Positions 48,770 to 60,020 of a DNA stretch of 64,000 bases are shown one piece after another. The position numbers were made by a program, and so were the translations under genes. The stretch covers positions 9,260,267-9,324,266 of the forward strand of contig NC_049979.1 in NCBI RefSeq assembly GCF_000003815.2. Reading direction: 5' to 3'. This stretch comes from Branchiostoma floridae. Lineage: Eukaryota; Chordata; Leptocardii; Amphioxiformes; Branchiostomatidae. The notes under the pieces were generated by a model, which saw only the letters and a program-made list of their open reading frames with translations, did not search any database and was not told where the DNA came from. Position 1 is the stretch's first letter. The number at the start of each line of letters is the position of its first letter.

Positions 48770-50824
48770 GTGTCACTAGGTAGAACAAATTATAAGTGTC
48801 TGAACAAGCGAATGAACATTAGCAGTTGCTGTGTTCACAGACGGACGTGTATAATGTCCTTGGTTCAGACTACTGATGATTAAAAGACCCCCCCCCCCCA
48901 ACAAACAAGCAAGACTGAAAAACATTGAGGCGAAAATGGTAACTACGATGTTATCATATAGACCTCACTATCTACGGACTACCTACCTCCTCTTAAAACA
49001 GCAGACAGACTAGATTTTACCAGATGAGGGGTGCACACCCAGGTCTATGTTTACGCATTCCGAGAGAAACTAGTCGGGGCACAATGACGCTGTTCAAGAG
49101 CTCTTGACCATGTCTTTGCCTTTGGATTATGGCACTGAGCTGTCCTTGTGGGGGTAAACAGGTGTTTGGACAGGTGTGGCATTACCTCAGACGAGGCGTT
49201 TTTTCAGTCCTAAGTTTTAATCAGGACAAGAACGTGACATCTTACACGTTTGACATTTACTCAGGAGATAATGCGAAGAGCTACACCCTCACCTGCTGGG
49301 TGTGTATTCTCTCAGGTTCTAAAGATCTCTAAAGAACACCAGAGAGAAGAAGTGGTCTCATATTCCACTAGGGCAATGAGATGGGTTTGAACTTCTCATC
49401 GTTGTATTGGTTTTATCTTGATTTTGGACGTAATAAGTAGCTTTGTTGATAGAATACATCCATTGCGTGAGTAGAATGTGTGGCACTCTGGCATGACCGG
49501 TCTCGCCCTCTTGCTGAAAAAAAAGCTTGGCTGATTTCCGAAGGGTGACGACTTCTTCAAGGTTAAGGTCACCAGGCGATATCTACCGCACACCAACACG
49601 CTAAAGGAAGACTGATATGAATAATTCGTGGGAGAACCGTATGCCTGTCATGTCGAGAATTTCGTCTATTGTGTCCTTTGCTGTCAACCATTGCTCGTTG
49701 CATCGTGTAAGCTACAAATCGCCATACATGTAGTCACCAAATAATTACACTGTCAGGATGAATTCGTGTGACAAAACCTACCACAAAATCTTTGGTATTG
49801 TAATGTTAGATGAAGGTTACAGGATGATGGTGTTATGAGATGTAGGGTTCAGATTGCCAAGAAATCTCACCTGCCTTCTTCGTGTCCAGACCGTCCCAAC
49901 TGAGCCTGACGCCGTCCTTTGAACTACTTCAGGTTGGTCAGCCACAGGTGGGAAAACGGTAATTATCCCGGTGGCGACTGTAGCCCTCCAGGTATAGGTT
50001 ACGTTTTCGTGCAGCGGCTCAGACATGCAATCATGTGACCAGAAAAGGTCGTGCTACTTCAGGGGATCGCAACAATGGTGTATGGCGACTCCCCTTGGGC
50101 TGTGTTCAATTATTAACGGCATCATAACACACCGTGTCTTTTACAGGTTTTCACAAGAGATACATTGTCTGGTACTATCGGTGCACTTGAAACAATCTCC
50201 TGTCAGTATCACAGTGGGCAGCAATGACACGGGCCTAGATCATTCTACTATATCGTTCTCAGTTAAAACGGATATTTGACTGTCTGTAACATCTAACATT
50301 AGAGGGTGCCTTTTTGCCCTCGGCTCCAGGCGGCGTAGTCCTAAAATATAGTGTGCTTGTGAAATTAGAGAGTGGAATTCCGACACATGTCTAATCACGT
50401 GGAGCTACGTGTGCTGAATGCACAGGTGTATGCACGGAACGTTTTGATGTAAAATGTGTCTGGTAAAACGCCAGGACACGGCACATTGGTACTTTATATT
50501 TTTTTCTGGATGAACATCTCAGGATATGTCCCTTCATTTTTGCTTTTATCAGATTTGCAAGTTCTCTGTCAAAACAGTTTCTCAATGGTACAACCCAAAA
50601 TAGACATGCATATTTCTTTTATATGATGTGCTTGAATGTTTGTAGCACTTCTCAGGTAAAACGTCATTCAACGCTTATCACAGGATTGACCAAATATCGA
50701 GCATCAATATTGTTTGTTTAACGTTTTTGTTTATTTGTTTTGCACTTAACTACACAGCAATGAAATATAAAGGAACATAACAGTGCAAGGGAGGCCAAAA
50801 GCTTCTGCTTATACGAAGGCCCCT
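48770..50824. other. Spacer between the two TTAA elements
   Basis: No conserved ORF or RNA gene seen. A C homopolymer run lies near 48889-48899. Confidence 0.6.
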
Positions 50825-52099
50825 TTAAGCCCCGGTCACAAGAATCGTACGATTGACTGCGATGGAGATTTTATGCGCGGCATAAGCGCAGTACGTCGTA
50901 AGTCGGGGAAGAATCGGAAGCAATGGTTTAAATATATGAAGCCGTGGTCACAAGGATCGTAGTGCATCGTACGATGAGGTCATTAGAGCGTGTCTGCGTC
51001 AATCGCAGGTAAATCATAGTAAATCGGGGAGCCTCCTATGACAAAAATAGAGCTGAAATGGATTTTGAACACGTTCAAAATTTCGCTATCGTCGTAAGAT
51101 TTTATTTGCCCCCAAAGCAGACTTCATTACGGCAATTTTTGTCTACTGATGAGGTTTTAGATTTATGAATTTTTAGCATGTTGTGATGGTTTCAGTTTTC
51201 CCTGATATTGTCGATATTGACGAAAAGGGAAAATATATCAGTCGCAACTGCCACAATCGCAAGAGAACAGCGCGCCCCGCACAGGTGATGCAGACAATTG
51301 TTTGATCGCTTCATGCACGTGAGTTTATAATTAGATCAAATCTCAGCTCTCGTCGGTCTTGGGTCAGTTTACCATAATCGTAATAACCATGGGGAAAACT
51401 CAAACATAAAGGCAGGCTCTATGAGTCGGAAACATATATGATATAATGCTTATGATATGATTTTTGTATGATGGCATCTTTTTGTTGATAGCATATCATG
51501 ATACAATCTTCGAAAGAGCCTGACACGTATAGCCGGCAAGCAGGCCGAGATAACCATACCAGTACTCACGCTTGATTTGAACTTTTGCTTGTAATACTCT
51601 TGTTGTCATGGTCTTTTTAAATTTATTTTTACAGTTAAAGATATTATAGGAAGGTATTCAACAGCTATGTCCACATTTTGTTGGTTAAAGAAGCACAAAA
51701 ACGGTCAGACGGCTATACAGAAAAGACACAAGTGAATCATTTGACCTTATTACTCTCTCATTTTTTTAATGTATTTCTTTTAGTATTTGATGTCAGACTT
51801 GTCTTTCATTTATTGTTTTTATCTCAACTTTGTATATTTTCTGCGGGAGTCGGCCTCGTAGAGGAACTAGATTCCTGTTGCCGGCTCCCCTCAGATTGTA
51901 CGCAATCTGTGAAGTGAAATAAATAAATAAATAAAAATCGTACGACGCTGGAAAAATTTTGAACATCATCCGATGCTCTGCGATGCTCTGCGATGGCTGA
52001 TTTTGCTTACGATTTAGCTGCGATCCACTGTGATCATCGTGCGATAGGCGTAATATGCCATCGCAAGGACGTCGTACGATTCTTGTGACCGGGGCTTAA
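50825..52099. mobile_element. TTAA-flanked non-autonomous TIR transposon, element 2
   Basis: TTAA at 50825-50828 and 52096-52099 flanks a 1267-bp element with 24-bp perfect terminal inverted repeats beginning GCCCCGGTCACAAGAATCGT. A second, internal copy of the end (GGTCACAAGGATCGTA) lies near 50949. The terminal pattern is related to element 1 (GCCC-x-GG-x-CACAA). It carries a nested LINE tail and no transposase. Confidence 0.88.
51540..51937 (+). mobile_element. Nested LINE 3' end with two stem-loops and (AAAT)n tail
   Basis: Two hairpins precede the tail: GGGAGTCGGC (51845-51854) with GCCGGCTCCC (51880-51889), and CAGATTG (51892-51898) with CAATCTG (51903-51909). They are followed by AAAT repeats at about 51917-51935. 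This is typical of a non-LTR retrotransposon 3' terminus. The 5' boundary is approximate. It sits inside TTAA element 2, so it inserted later. Confidence 0.6.
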
Positions 52100-52419
52100 C
52101 TAACTCATTACAATTTATATACATTAACGGGCGGTGCCCTACGAATAGTAAGATGGTACCTGCCCATTTCCCGTGAAAGCGTCAAATCGATTGTGTTGGA
52201 TACACATGAGACGATATGTACATACAGTTACAATTTTATTGTCAAAAGAAAGCTAAAATATAATAAATTCTGTCTACGTAAATTCATCATTAACTTTCTG
52301 TTATTCAAAGTGACTTTCAGGTCCTGTCAGTAAGCCACTGTGAAGGTGGTGGCTGCTCTGGTGAACTAGCAACTGTTGACATGAGAAGAACCCGCACCCA
52401 TTGGCAAATAGAGTTCCAC
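52100..52419. other. Spacer between TTAA element 2 and KLHL unit 1
   Basis: No ORF or repeat recognised. Contains an AATTTTATTG stretch near 52230. Confidence 0.5.
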
Positions 52420-53332
52420 GATCTCATGCCTTTGCCAAGTAATTCAAGTTGTCTCATTCAATGTCATTATACGCAACTACTTAGTTTGGATGATACAAAA
52501 CTTAAAAACGATCACTTCTACTAAATTGCAAATGTCATAAAATATAAAATCTGTATCATTTGCCATTGAATTTGTACAGCCTTCGCTCATCATCAATATT
52601 ATCATAGATATCATGGCAAAAATCTTAGCATAATGTACAAGATTTCATTACTTCCCGTTTCCAAATCATATGTGTCGCACATATATCCTTCCTCAGCTAG
52701 GAAGCGAGTGCAGAATTTCGCAATAGATTCTGCAAATGATTAAAAAATACATTATGTGTCTGATGATAGTCAACATTATCTAACAAACGCCTGTCCCTTT
52801 CATAGATGTACCTAATCTACCACTACGTGTTTTCTCTGCATTGGTTTATTTTCCTGTGTTCCTCGGACTTTGAACAGTTAATGATTAATCTGGGAAGATC
52901 TCTAAACTTCTGAAAACACACAAGTTACGAAACAAGTAGTACTTTCATTAGTGAAAAAAAACTACGATAAAGAAAATTCAAATAATATCTTTCAGTTGAA
53001 TTTTTAGAATATCAACTATAGATTAATTGGGGGTGTCAGCATCCTGAAACTATTTACAGCCTTTATCACAATATACTAGCAGCATCTTATACTATACGCA
53101 TCACTTAAACCATTCTGGGCACACTTCAACATCAAAATGTCTGTAGCCGACTGGCCAATTCACATTGGTAAGCACATGAAAGAGGAGAAAATTGTCTTGC
53201 CATTATACGTAGATCTGGCGACGCGGTCGTTAAATTTGCACACATGTGTTACTGATGCGGAGGACACTCACACCTTGTACCCGTTGCTGTGAATCAAGCT
53301 TATAATCAGAGTTCGTGGCCAAGTTCATCCTC

Positions 53333-55375
53333 TTAATCCGACCCCTCTAACTCGACCTCCAGCCTCGCAAGGTCCCGACAGTACCAGCCGACGCGACTCT
53401 TCTTGGTTTCTAAGAAACTGTGGCCGAACAAGGCAAAGGGAAGGGGCGTCTGCCTTGCGGGGTAGTGGTCTCCCAAGTCGTGGTAGCTAATGGTATCCAC
53501 AATGCCCTTTTGTTCAGTGGAGTGGTAATTGTTTTTACTTTTTGCGTGAAGGACGTTCTCTCTGTCTTGCATATTTTCACTCTTATTTAGGGTCCCCTCT
53601 TCGGCATCGAAGATGTATAGGTCGGAATACCTTGCATGTCCGGTACGGATATGTAGCTTGTCGTTCACAGCAGTCGGGACAATGACAACGTCCTTCAGAG
53701 AGGTATCCACCGAGATATGGGTGTACGTCCAACCTTTTGTTTTCAAATCAAACGCATGAACACAGAGTTCGTGTCCGTTTCGCGGCTGGATTGTGGGTTC
53801 CATTGCGAAATGCATCGCAATACCGAGCTGTACATCAATATATGTGTGGCTATCGGCGCTCTCTGACATTTTGATGAATACGACCTTGTCCCAGAAGGCT
53901 GTTACCGTTAAGTCCGATGGAGAGTGTATTGTCGGTAGCAAAGGTACCTTTATCCAAGCCCCTTCTTCGGGATCGTAGCAATCCATGGTCTTCAAAGACG
54001 TGGCATCAGTGTCACCGCCGACCAGGAAGAGTTTCCCGTCAACAACCACCGACTGATGCTCTGCCCTGCCTGCAGGCATGTCGGGCAACCTCAACCAAGT
54101 GTCTGAGGAGAAATCGTACCGGAAGGCTTGCCTGGACGGGGCGGTGTGAGGACCATGGCCGACCAGAGGCTGGACACGCCCACCTGTCACGTACAGGTAT
54201 CCTTCCGCACTCGCCACGCTCATGTAGCCGTAGACAGGCGTCGGTATGTTACTGACGTGGTAGTAACGCTTACTGTCTGGATCTAGGCAAATTATGCTTT
54301 TCAGGGGCGTCGGCTGTACAATGATGCGGTACTGGCGGTAATATGGATGTTGTTTCGTGACCGCCTTCCAACCGCCGACAATGATAGCCAGGTTATCCGA
54401 TGTTCCGCGTCTAGGACTACTTGCATCTTCTCCCACTACCCGTGTACCGAGAAGATGTTTCTCCCGGGCTGCTGTGATTTTTGCCAGGCATTCTGCGGAC
54501 TCTCGTATCACAGGGTGTGACTCGAGCTTCTGTAGAACGCTGACCCTCACACGGGATAGACGGATCTCTGGCAAAATCTTCAAGATTGCCGTTTGACGAT
54601 TCTCAGGGACTTGGTCGAGCCATCTTATCACAGAAGTGACAACGTCGTCTTCATCCCTGACTTTCAGATCCTCGTCTCTGAGTAGATCTAACAACCCTTG
54701 CGGCGAAAGGCTAAGGAACTCCGCTGCCGTACTCCTTGCGCTCTTCTTCAGGGCAGAAAGATCATACATGTCGGCAAGACGCATCACTCCCAGACAGTTG
54801 GCCAGGCAGAGGTTGTCTTGGATGAACTCCCGGCAGTACTGTATAATCTTGTCAAACTGTAGCATGTGTGCCGTCTGCAGAATGTCCTGGACATCGTCTT
54901 CACCAATGCAGATTTCCCCGCTGTACAGGAAGTCCAGGATCTTGGAGAAGCTGGTGGAGTCAATCCCGCGGAGACGTACGACTTTTGAGGTGAGATTGGA
55001 CGACAGCATGGCTTTGAAGTACGGTGTGGTTGCCAACACGGCGCGATGGCAAGGGAACTCCCTACCCTCTACTTGTACTACCACATCAAGAAACTCCCCC
55101 GTCTTGCGCTGGATGGCAAGTTCAGCGAGAAGCTCGCGTCCTTGGGCGTAGTTTTCGAAGCGACGGGAGCCGTCTTCTGTAGACTCTCTGTCGCTCCTTC
55201 TGCTGACGTAGCAGTCCTCATAGTCGTCGTAGTCATAGTCATAATCCCCGTCGGACTCGCCGTAGTCGCGATCGTCGTACCCATAGCCATAGTCGTCGTC
55301 ATCATCAAAATCGGAACCGCCGTAGTCGTCGTAGCCATAGCCATAGTCATCATTAAAGTCAGAACCCCAGGACAT
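53333..55375 (-). CDS. Kelch-like BTB-BACK-kelch protein, copy 1
   Basis: Intronless, 680 aa. BTB-BACK-kelch proteins are substrate adaptors of CUL3 ubiquitin ligases. Start: ATG at 55375 in a perfect GCCGCC Kozak context. Residues 1-70 are an unusual acidic Tyr/Asp/Gly-rich tail (DDYGYGYDDYGG and similar). BTB spans about 80-185 (FLDVVVQVEGREFPCHRAVLA, YFKAMLSSN, LDFLYSGEI), BACK about 190-300 (DNLCLANCLGVMRLADMY, VTSVIRWL, RESAEC), and kelch propeller about 328-600 with GG-containing blades (IIVGGWKAV, YVTGGRVQ, FLVGGDTD). The C-terminus ends with the array-specific LFGHSFLETKKSRVGWYCRDLA. Substrate unknown and no one-to-one KLHL orthologue recognised. The stop TAA is at 53333-53335. Confidence 0.92.
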   Translation of the reverse strand: MSWGSDFNDDYGYGYDDYGGSDFDDDDDYGYGYDDRDYGESDGDYDYDYDDYEDCYVSRRSDRESTEDGSRRFENYAQGRELLAELAIQRKTGEFLDVVVQVEGREFPCHRAVLATTPYFKAMLSSNLTSKVVRLRGIDSTSFSKILDFLYSGEICIGEDDVQDILQTAHMLQFDKIIQYCREFIQDNLCLANCLGVMRLADMYDLSALKKSARSTAAEFLSLSPQGLLDLLRDEDLKVRDEDDVVTSVIRWLDQVPENRQTAILKILPEIRLSRVRVSVLQKLESHPVIRESAECLAKITAAREKHLLGTRVVGEDASSPRRGTSDNLAIIVGGWKAVTKQHPYYRQYRIIVQPTPLKSIICLDPDSKRYYHVSNIPTPVYGYMSVASAEGYLYVTGGRVQPLVGHGPHTAPSRQAFRYDFSSDTWLRLPDMPAGRAEHQSVVVDGKLFLVGGDTDATSLKTMDCYDPEEGAWIKVPLLPTIHSPSDLTVTAFWDKVVFIKMSESADSHTYIDVQLGIAMHFAMEPTIQPRNGHELCVHAFDLKTKGWTYTHISVDTSLKDVVIVPTAVNDKLHIRTGHARYSDLYIFDAEEGTLNKSENMQDRENVLHAKSKNNYHSTEQKGIVDTISYHDLGDHYPARQTPLPFALFGHSFLETKKSRVGWYCRDLARLEVELEGSD

Positions 55376-55940
55376 GGCGGCTGTTTCGACAAAATAATTC
55401 GGAACAATGTTATCATGGCTGTAGACACAATGTCCAAAGTACGCGAGCAAAGTACAACTGTTACATATACAATACCAAAGTTACCACCACTGATCACATG
55501 GCTTATGAAACTAGTCTACCAACCTGCAAGTGATTCCAATATTCAGTCCTAATTTCCACAGAGAACAGCAGTGTAATGTTTTCAACTGCTCGCGGACGTC
55601 CCAGTGTATAGAATGTTGTCAAAATACTCCGGACAAGAAGCCCCAACGGACACTTACGTTAACGTTACTTCGTGACGTTACTTCTAACGTTACAACTTTC
55701 GGTGCCAGTTTCGGTGCGCCAAGATTTATGGGTACATTTTTAATGGCAAATTAAAACATGGAGGAGCAGGTGTGCCGTTTTTCGTTTAGCACTTTTCAGT
55801 TCATTTGTCCTCCCGATGGAAAACTGATAATTTTGAAAAAAAAATACTTGGTGTTGCAGGAAATTTATTCTTTGTAATTCAGGCTAATTTCGGCAAACGG
55901 CGCTGTTTCACAGCTCCCACAATCCGTAAACTAACGTTCC
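55376..55940 (-). promoter_or_regulatory. Conserved upstream flank of KLHL copy 1
   Basis: This segment is shared with the region upstream of copy 2 (59414-60020), with blocks such as GCGGAACAATGTTATC, AAAGTACGC, TTTCGGTGCGC and CGGCAAACGGCGCTG. Conservation suggests that the promoter was duplicated with the gene. No TATA box is obvious. Confidence 0.4.
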
Positions 55941-56235
55941 AAACAAGTATGAACATTCAATCATCTACTTAAGGGACAACAATTTTCTCTCTAAATATGT
56001 AAATTAGGTCAGGACTTTCAGGATTTTCATTATTCATAACTATTAATGGTCTTTTCAAATCAACGTACATGCAATGAGTATAAAGTTTTTGTCATTGAAC
56101 AAATTGAAATACAGTGACTGTATATTGAAACATTGATTATGCAATTCAAGTCAAAATTTGTGAACTTAACATACCAGTTTGAAAATTGGGCTCAATCAAA
56201 GTTACATAACGTTACAGGCTAAAATGATGATAATT
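55941..56235. other. Gap between KLHL units 1 and 2
   Basis: About 300 bp of AT-rich sequence without recognised features. Confidence 0.5.
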
Positions 56236-59200
56236 CCACGATCTCATTTCCTCGCTAAGTATTTTTTTCATTACAATGTTATTAGCGACTCGTTTGGTTT
56301 GGATAATACATAACTTAAAATGCTCACTTCCGCATAAGTGTCACAAAATATGAAATCTTTTGACCATTTACCATTGGAGCATTTACCATTGAGTAAGTGC
56401 AGCCTTCGCTCATCACAGATATCACAGCAATTAGCAAAGAATCGTATTAGCATACTTAATGAGATTTCATTACCTCCTCTTTCCAATTAACATACATTTC
56501 CTTGTGAATTATACAAATGATTAAAAATTACATAAACTGTGTCTGGTGATATTCATCTCCAGTTTCTAACACACATCTATCACTAGATGAATATACCTTA
56601 ATTTACCACTAAGTGTTTTTCTGTATTGGTTTGTTTTTATGTTCCTCGGTCTTTTAAACAGTTAATCAATGATCTTCGAAGATCACTAAACCTGCGAAAA
56701 CACATAAGTTTTGATTTCCAAACAAAGAGTACTTTCATGAGCAGAAAAAACTAGGATTAAAAATACTAACAATATCTTTCAGTTGCCCTTTTCAATATCA
56801 ACTATAGATTGAGGTAACGAAATCTAAAAACTATTGAAAACGTCAATCACAATAGATTAGCAGCATCTTAGACTAGATATGTATCAAATTTACCATTTCT
56901 GGGCACACATCAGCCCCGAAATGTTTGTAGCCGACATGTCATGTCATGTTGGTGAGTACATGAAAGAGGAGAATATCACAATACCAAGATCTGGTGATGT
57001 AGATCGAGGTCAATATATGTAACTGTTGTCCATATATTTTACAAGCAAACGTTGGGGAGGAAAATTGCAACGGCACTGGTCGGATTGTTGACTGTCTCTA
57101 ACCCCATTTTGGGGTACGTAGTGGATGTCATCAGACGAGCACGGCCAGATCAGAAAAATTACGATTTTCTATTTCAACATCTGCTTGGAGATACCTGTTT
57201 GTACATCTCGACTTGAAAGGTCTAAGCTATTGCCCTGTTCAGGATATCAACAATATATGCAGAGAGAACCTATCAGATGCAATCTAATATGATTTGCCTA
57301 TACGATTTACAAGAGCTCGCTTGCTTTGTCATTTGTTCAAGTGATCCAAATTTCTATTTACTTGCATGGTGAGAAAATACAATATATCTCACAACACACA
57401 CTAATACACTCACAAACACAACTGACACACACAGCGCGTATCCATTGCTGTGAATCATGCTGACCCACAGTCCGTGTCTGAGTTCTCGTTCTGCAGGGTT
57501 GCAAGGTCCCGACAGTACCAGCCGACGCAACTCTTCTTGGTTTCTAAGAAACTGTGGCCGAACAAGGCAAAGGGAAGGGGCGTCGTCGTCAGTTTGGGAT
57601 TGTAGCGGTCTCCAAAATCGTAGTTGATAATGGTATCAACGATGCCTTTCTGTCCATTCATGTAGCGGTAACTGTTCTCACTTTTTGCGTGAAGGTAGTC
57701 TTTGAAATCTTGCATATTTTCACCCTCAGTTAGCGTCTCCTTTTCGGCATCGAAGATGTACAGGGCGGAGTACCGGCGCGGTGAGCGTCTGTTGCGGATA
57801 TGAAGCTTGTCGTCGACAGCAGTTGCAACGATGTCAACTTCCTCCGAAGTGGTATTCAGCGAGACATCGGCGTACGTCCAACCTTTTGTTTTCACATCAA
57901 ACGCATGAACACAGAGTTTGTGTCGGTTTCGCGTCGGGATCGTGTAGCCCATGCGCAGCCCGTAATGCATCGCAACACCGAGCTGTACATCAATGGGGTG
58001 GTCATCGGCGCTCTCTGATACCTGGATGAAGACAACCTTGTCCCGGAAGGCTGCTACCGTAAAGTCCGATGAAGAGTCTATTGTCGGCGACAAATGCACC
58101 TTTATCCAAGCCCCTTCTTCGGGATCATAGCAATCCATGGTCACCAAAGTGTCACCACCGACCAGGAAGAGTTTCCCGTCAACGACCACCGACTGATGGT
58201 CCGCCCTGCCAGCGGGCATGTCGGGCAACCTCAGCCAAGTGTCTGAGGAGAAATCGTACCGGAAGGCTTGCCTGGACGGGACGGTGTGAGGACCATGGCC
58301 GACCAAAGGCTGGACACGCCCACCTGTCACGTACAGGTATCCTTCCGTACTTGCCACACTCATGTAGCCGGAGACAGACGTCGGTAGAGTAGTGACGTGG
58401 TAGTACTGCTGACTGTCTGGATCTAAGCAAATTATGCTTTGCAGGGGCGCCGGCTGTACAATGATGGGATGCTCATCGTAAATTGGATGTGTTTTCTTGA
58501 ATGCCTTCCAACCGCCGATAATGATGGCCATGTTGTCTGATATTCCGAGAAGATGTTTGTCCCGGGCTGCTGTGATTTTTGCCAGGCATTCTGCGGACTC
58601 TCGTATCACAGGGTGTGACTTGAGCTTCTGTAGCACGCTTTGGATTGCCGTTTGACGATTCTCAGCTGGGACACAGTGGTCGAGCCATCTGATCACAGAA
58701 GTGACAACGTCGTCTCCATTCGTAACTTTCAGATCCTCGTCTCCCAGTAGATCTAAGAGCTCTTGCACCGAAAGCGTAAGGCTAAGGAACTCCTCACCTT
58801 GTGTGACGTCTGAGAAGTTTGACACTGCCATGTTCCTTGCGCTCTTCTTCAGGAGAGAAAGACCATACATGTCTGCAAGACGCATGACGCCAAGACAGTT
58901 GGCCGGGCACAGGTTGTCTTGGATGAACTCCCAACAGTACTGCAGAATCGTATCAAATTGTAGCATGCGTGCCGTCTGCAGAATGTCCTGGACATCGTCT
59001 TTACCGATACGGATTTTCCCGCTATATAGGAAGTCCAGGATCTTGGAAAAGCTGATGGAGTCAATCCCGCGCAGGTGAACGACTTTTGAGCTACTCTCGG
59101 TGAAATTGGACGACAACATGGCTTTGAAGTACGGCGTGGTTGCCAACACGGCACGGTGGCACGGGAACTCCCTACCCTCTACTTGTACTACCACATCAAG

Positions 59201-60020
59201 GAACTCCCCGGTCTTACGCTGGATGGCAAGTTCTGCAAGAAGTCCTTGGGCGTAGTGTTCGAAGCGACGAAAGCCGTCTTTTGTAGACTCTCTTCTTCTG
59301 CTGACGTAGCTGTCGCTCCTTCTGCTGACGTAGCAGTCATCATAGTCGTTGTGACCGTCGGACTCGACGTACCCATAGCCATAGGCATCAAAATCATAAC
59401 CCCAGCCGAACATGGCGGCTGTTTCTCAGGTATTACACGATCTGCTGGACACAAAATAATGCGGAACAATGTTATCGTGACTGTAGATAGCTAGATAGAC
59501 AGAGTGTCAGAATGGTGCAACGTCAAAAGTACGCAAGGCACACATAAAAAGTAATCACTGTTCAACATAGCTTATGAACCTGGCCTACCAACCTGCAAAT
59601 GAATCCAATGTTCAATCTTAATGTTCACACAGAACAACAGTAACTGTTATGGTGATATTCAACCGTTCGTGGACGTTCGGTGCATAGAATGCTTTCAAAA
59701 TTCCCCGACGGTGAAGCCAAAGTTTTACTTTTTTATGCTACACTTCCGGGTATAACAGTTTCGGTGCGCGCGGACTTATGGGTAACATTGCATTTTTTAC
59801 CGGAAAATAACAACCTGGTTTATTTAATAAGCCTTAAGGGAGCAGATGTGCCGTGTTTGTTTCATGACTTGCTGCTTTTCATATCATTTGTCCTGCCGAT
59901 GGAAAACTGTTCTTAAACATTTGTATGTCGTGTATTCAGGAAATCAGATTGCATATTTATTAATTTATGTAATTCATGCAAATCTCGGCAAACGGCGCTG
60001 CTGCATGGCTCCCATAGTAC
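56236..60020 (-). repeat. KLHL tandem unit 2
   Basis: Second copy of the duplicated block, holding KLHL copy 2 and homologous flanks on both sides. The 300-bp gap between units 1 and 2 (55941-56235) has no recognised content. Confidence 0.8.
57455..59413 (-). CDS. Kelch-like BTB-BACK-kelch protein, copy 2
   Basis: Intronless, 652 aa, ATG at 59413 again in GCCGCC context. Same domain order as copy 1, but the acidic Tyr-rich N-terminus is shorter and the YVSRR motif is duplicated (DCYVSRRSDSYVSRRRES). Against copy 1 it has a 4-residue insertion in BTB (FTESSSK for LTSK) and extra residues in BACK (around NFSDVTQGEEFLSLTLS). It lacks about 14 residues before SVLQKL and about 14 residues in the BACK-kelch linker, all in frame. 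The kelch repeats and the C-terminal LFGHSFLETKKSCVGWYCRDLA are retained. Probably functional. The lost BACK-end residues could change the adaptor geometry. Confidence 0.92.
   Translation of the reverse strand: MFGWGYDFDAYGYGYVESDGHNDYDDCYVSRRSDSYVSRRRESTKDGFRRFEHYAQGLLAELAIQRKTGEFLDVVVQVEGREFPCHRAVLATTPYFKAMLSSNFTESSSKVVHLRGIDSISFSKILDFLYSGKIRIGKDDVQDILQTARMLQFDTILQYCWEFIQDNLCPANCLGVMRLADMYGLSLLKKSARNMAVSNFSDVTQGEEFLSLTLSVQELLDLLGDEDLKVTNGDDVVTSVIRWLDHCVPAENRQTAIQSVLQKLKSHPVIRESAECLAKITAARDKHLLGISDNMAIIIGGWKAFKKTHPIYDEHPIIVQPAPLQSIICLDPDSQQYYHVTTLPTSVSGYMSVASTEGYLYVTGGRVQPLVGHGPHTVPSRQAFRYDFSSDTWLRLPDMPAGRADHQSVVVDGKLFLVGGDTLVTMDCYDPEEGAWIKVHLSPTIDSSSDFTVAAFRDKVVFIQVSESADDHPIDVQLGVAMHYGLRMGYTIPTRNRHKLCVHAFDVKTKGWTYADVSLNTTSEEVDIVATAVDDKLHIRNRRSPRRYSALYIFDAEKETLTEGENMQDFKDYLHAKSENSYRYMNGQKGIVDTIINYDFGDRYNPKLTTTPLPFALFGHSFLETKKSCVGWYCRDLATLQNENSDTDCGSA

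Larger units (their letters stand above)
52420..55940 (-). repeat. KLHL tandem unit 1
   Basis: Duplicated block containing KLHL copy 1 plus about 0.9 kb of downstream and 0.55 kb of upstream flank. The flanks align with unit 2: downstream from CACGATCTCAT, and upstream through GGAACAATGTTATC, TTTCGGTGCGC and CGGCAAACGGCGCTG. Confidence 0.8.

Noticed and set aside
51678-51917. Phe/Leu-rich ORF of 79 codons
   Set aside because: Falls in the LINE-like 3' end with stem-loops and an (AAAT)n tail, so it is unlikely to be a gene.
55046-55552. Plus-strand ORF with Val/Ile-rich, membrane-like sequence
   Set aside because: Antisense of the Asp/Tyr-rich N-terminus of KLHL copy 1. GAC/TAT codons read backwards give Val/Ile.
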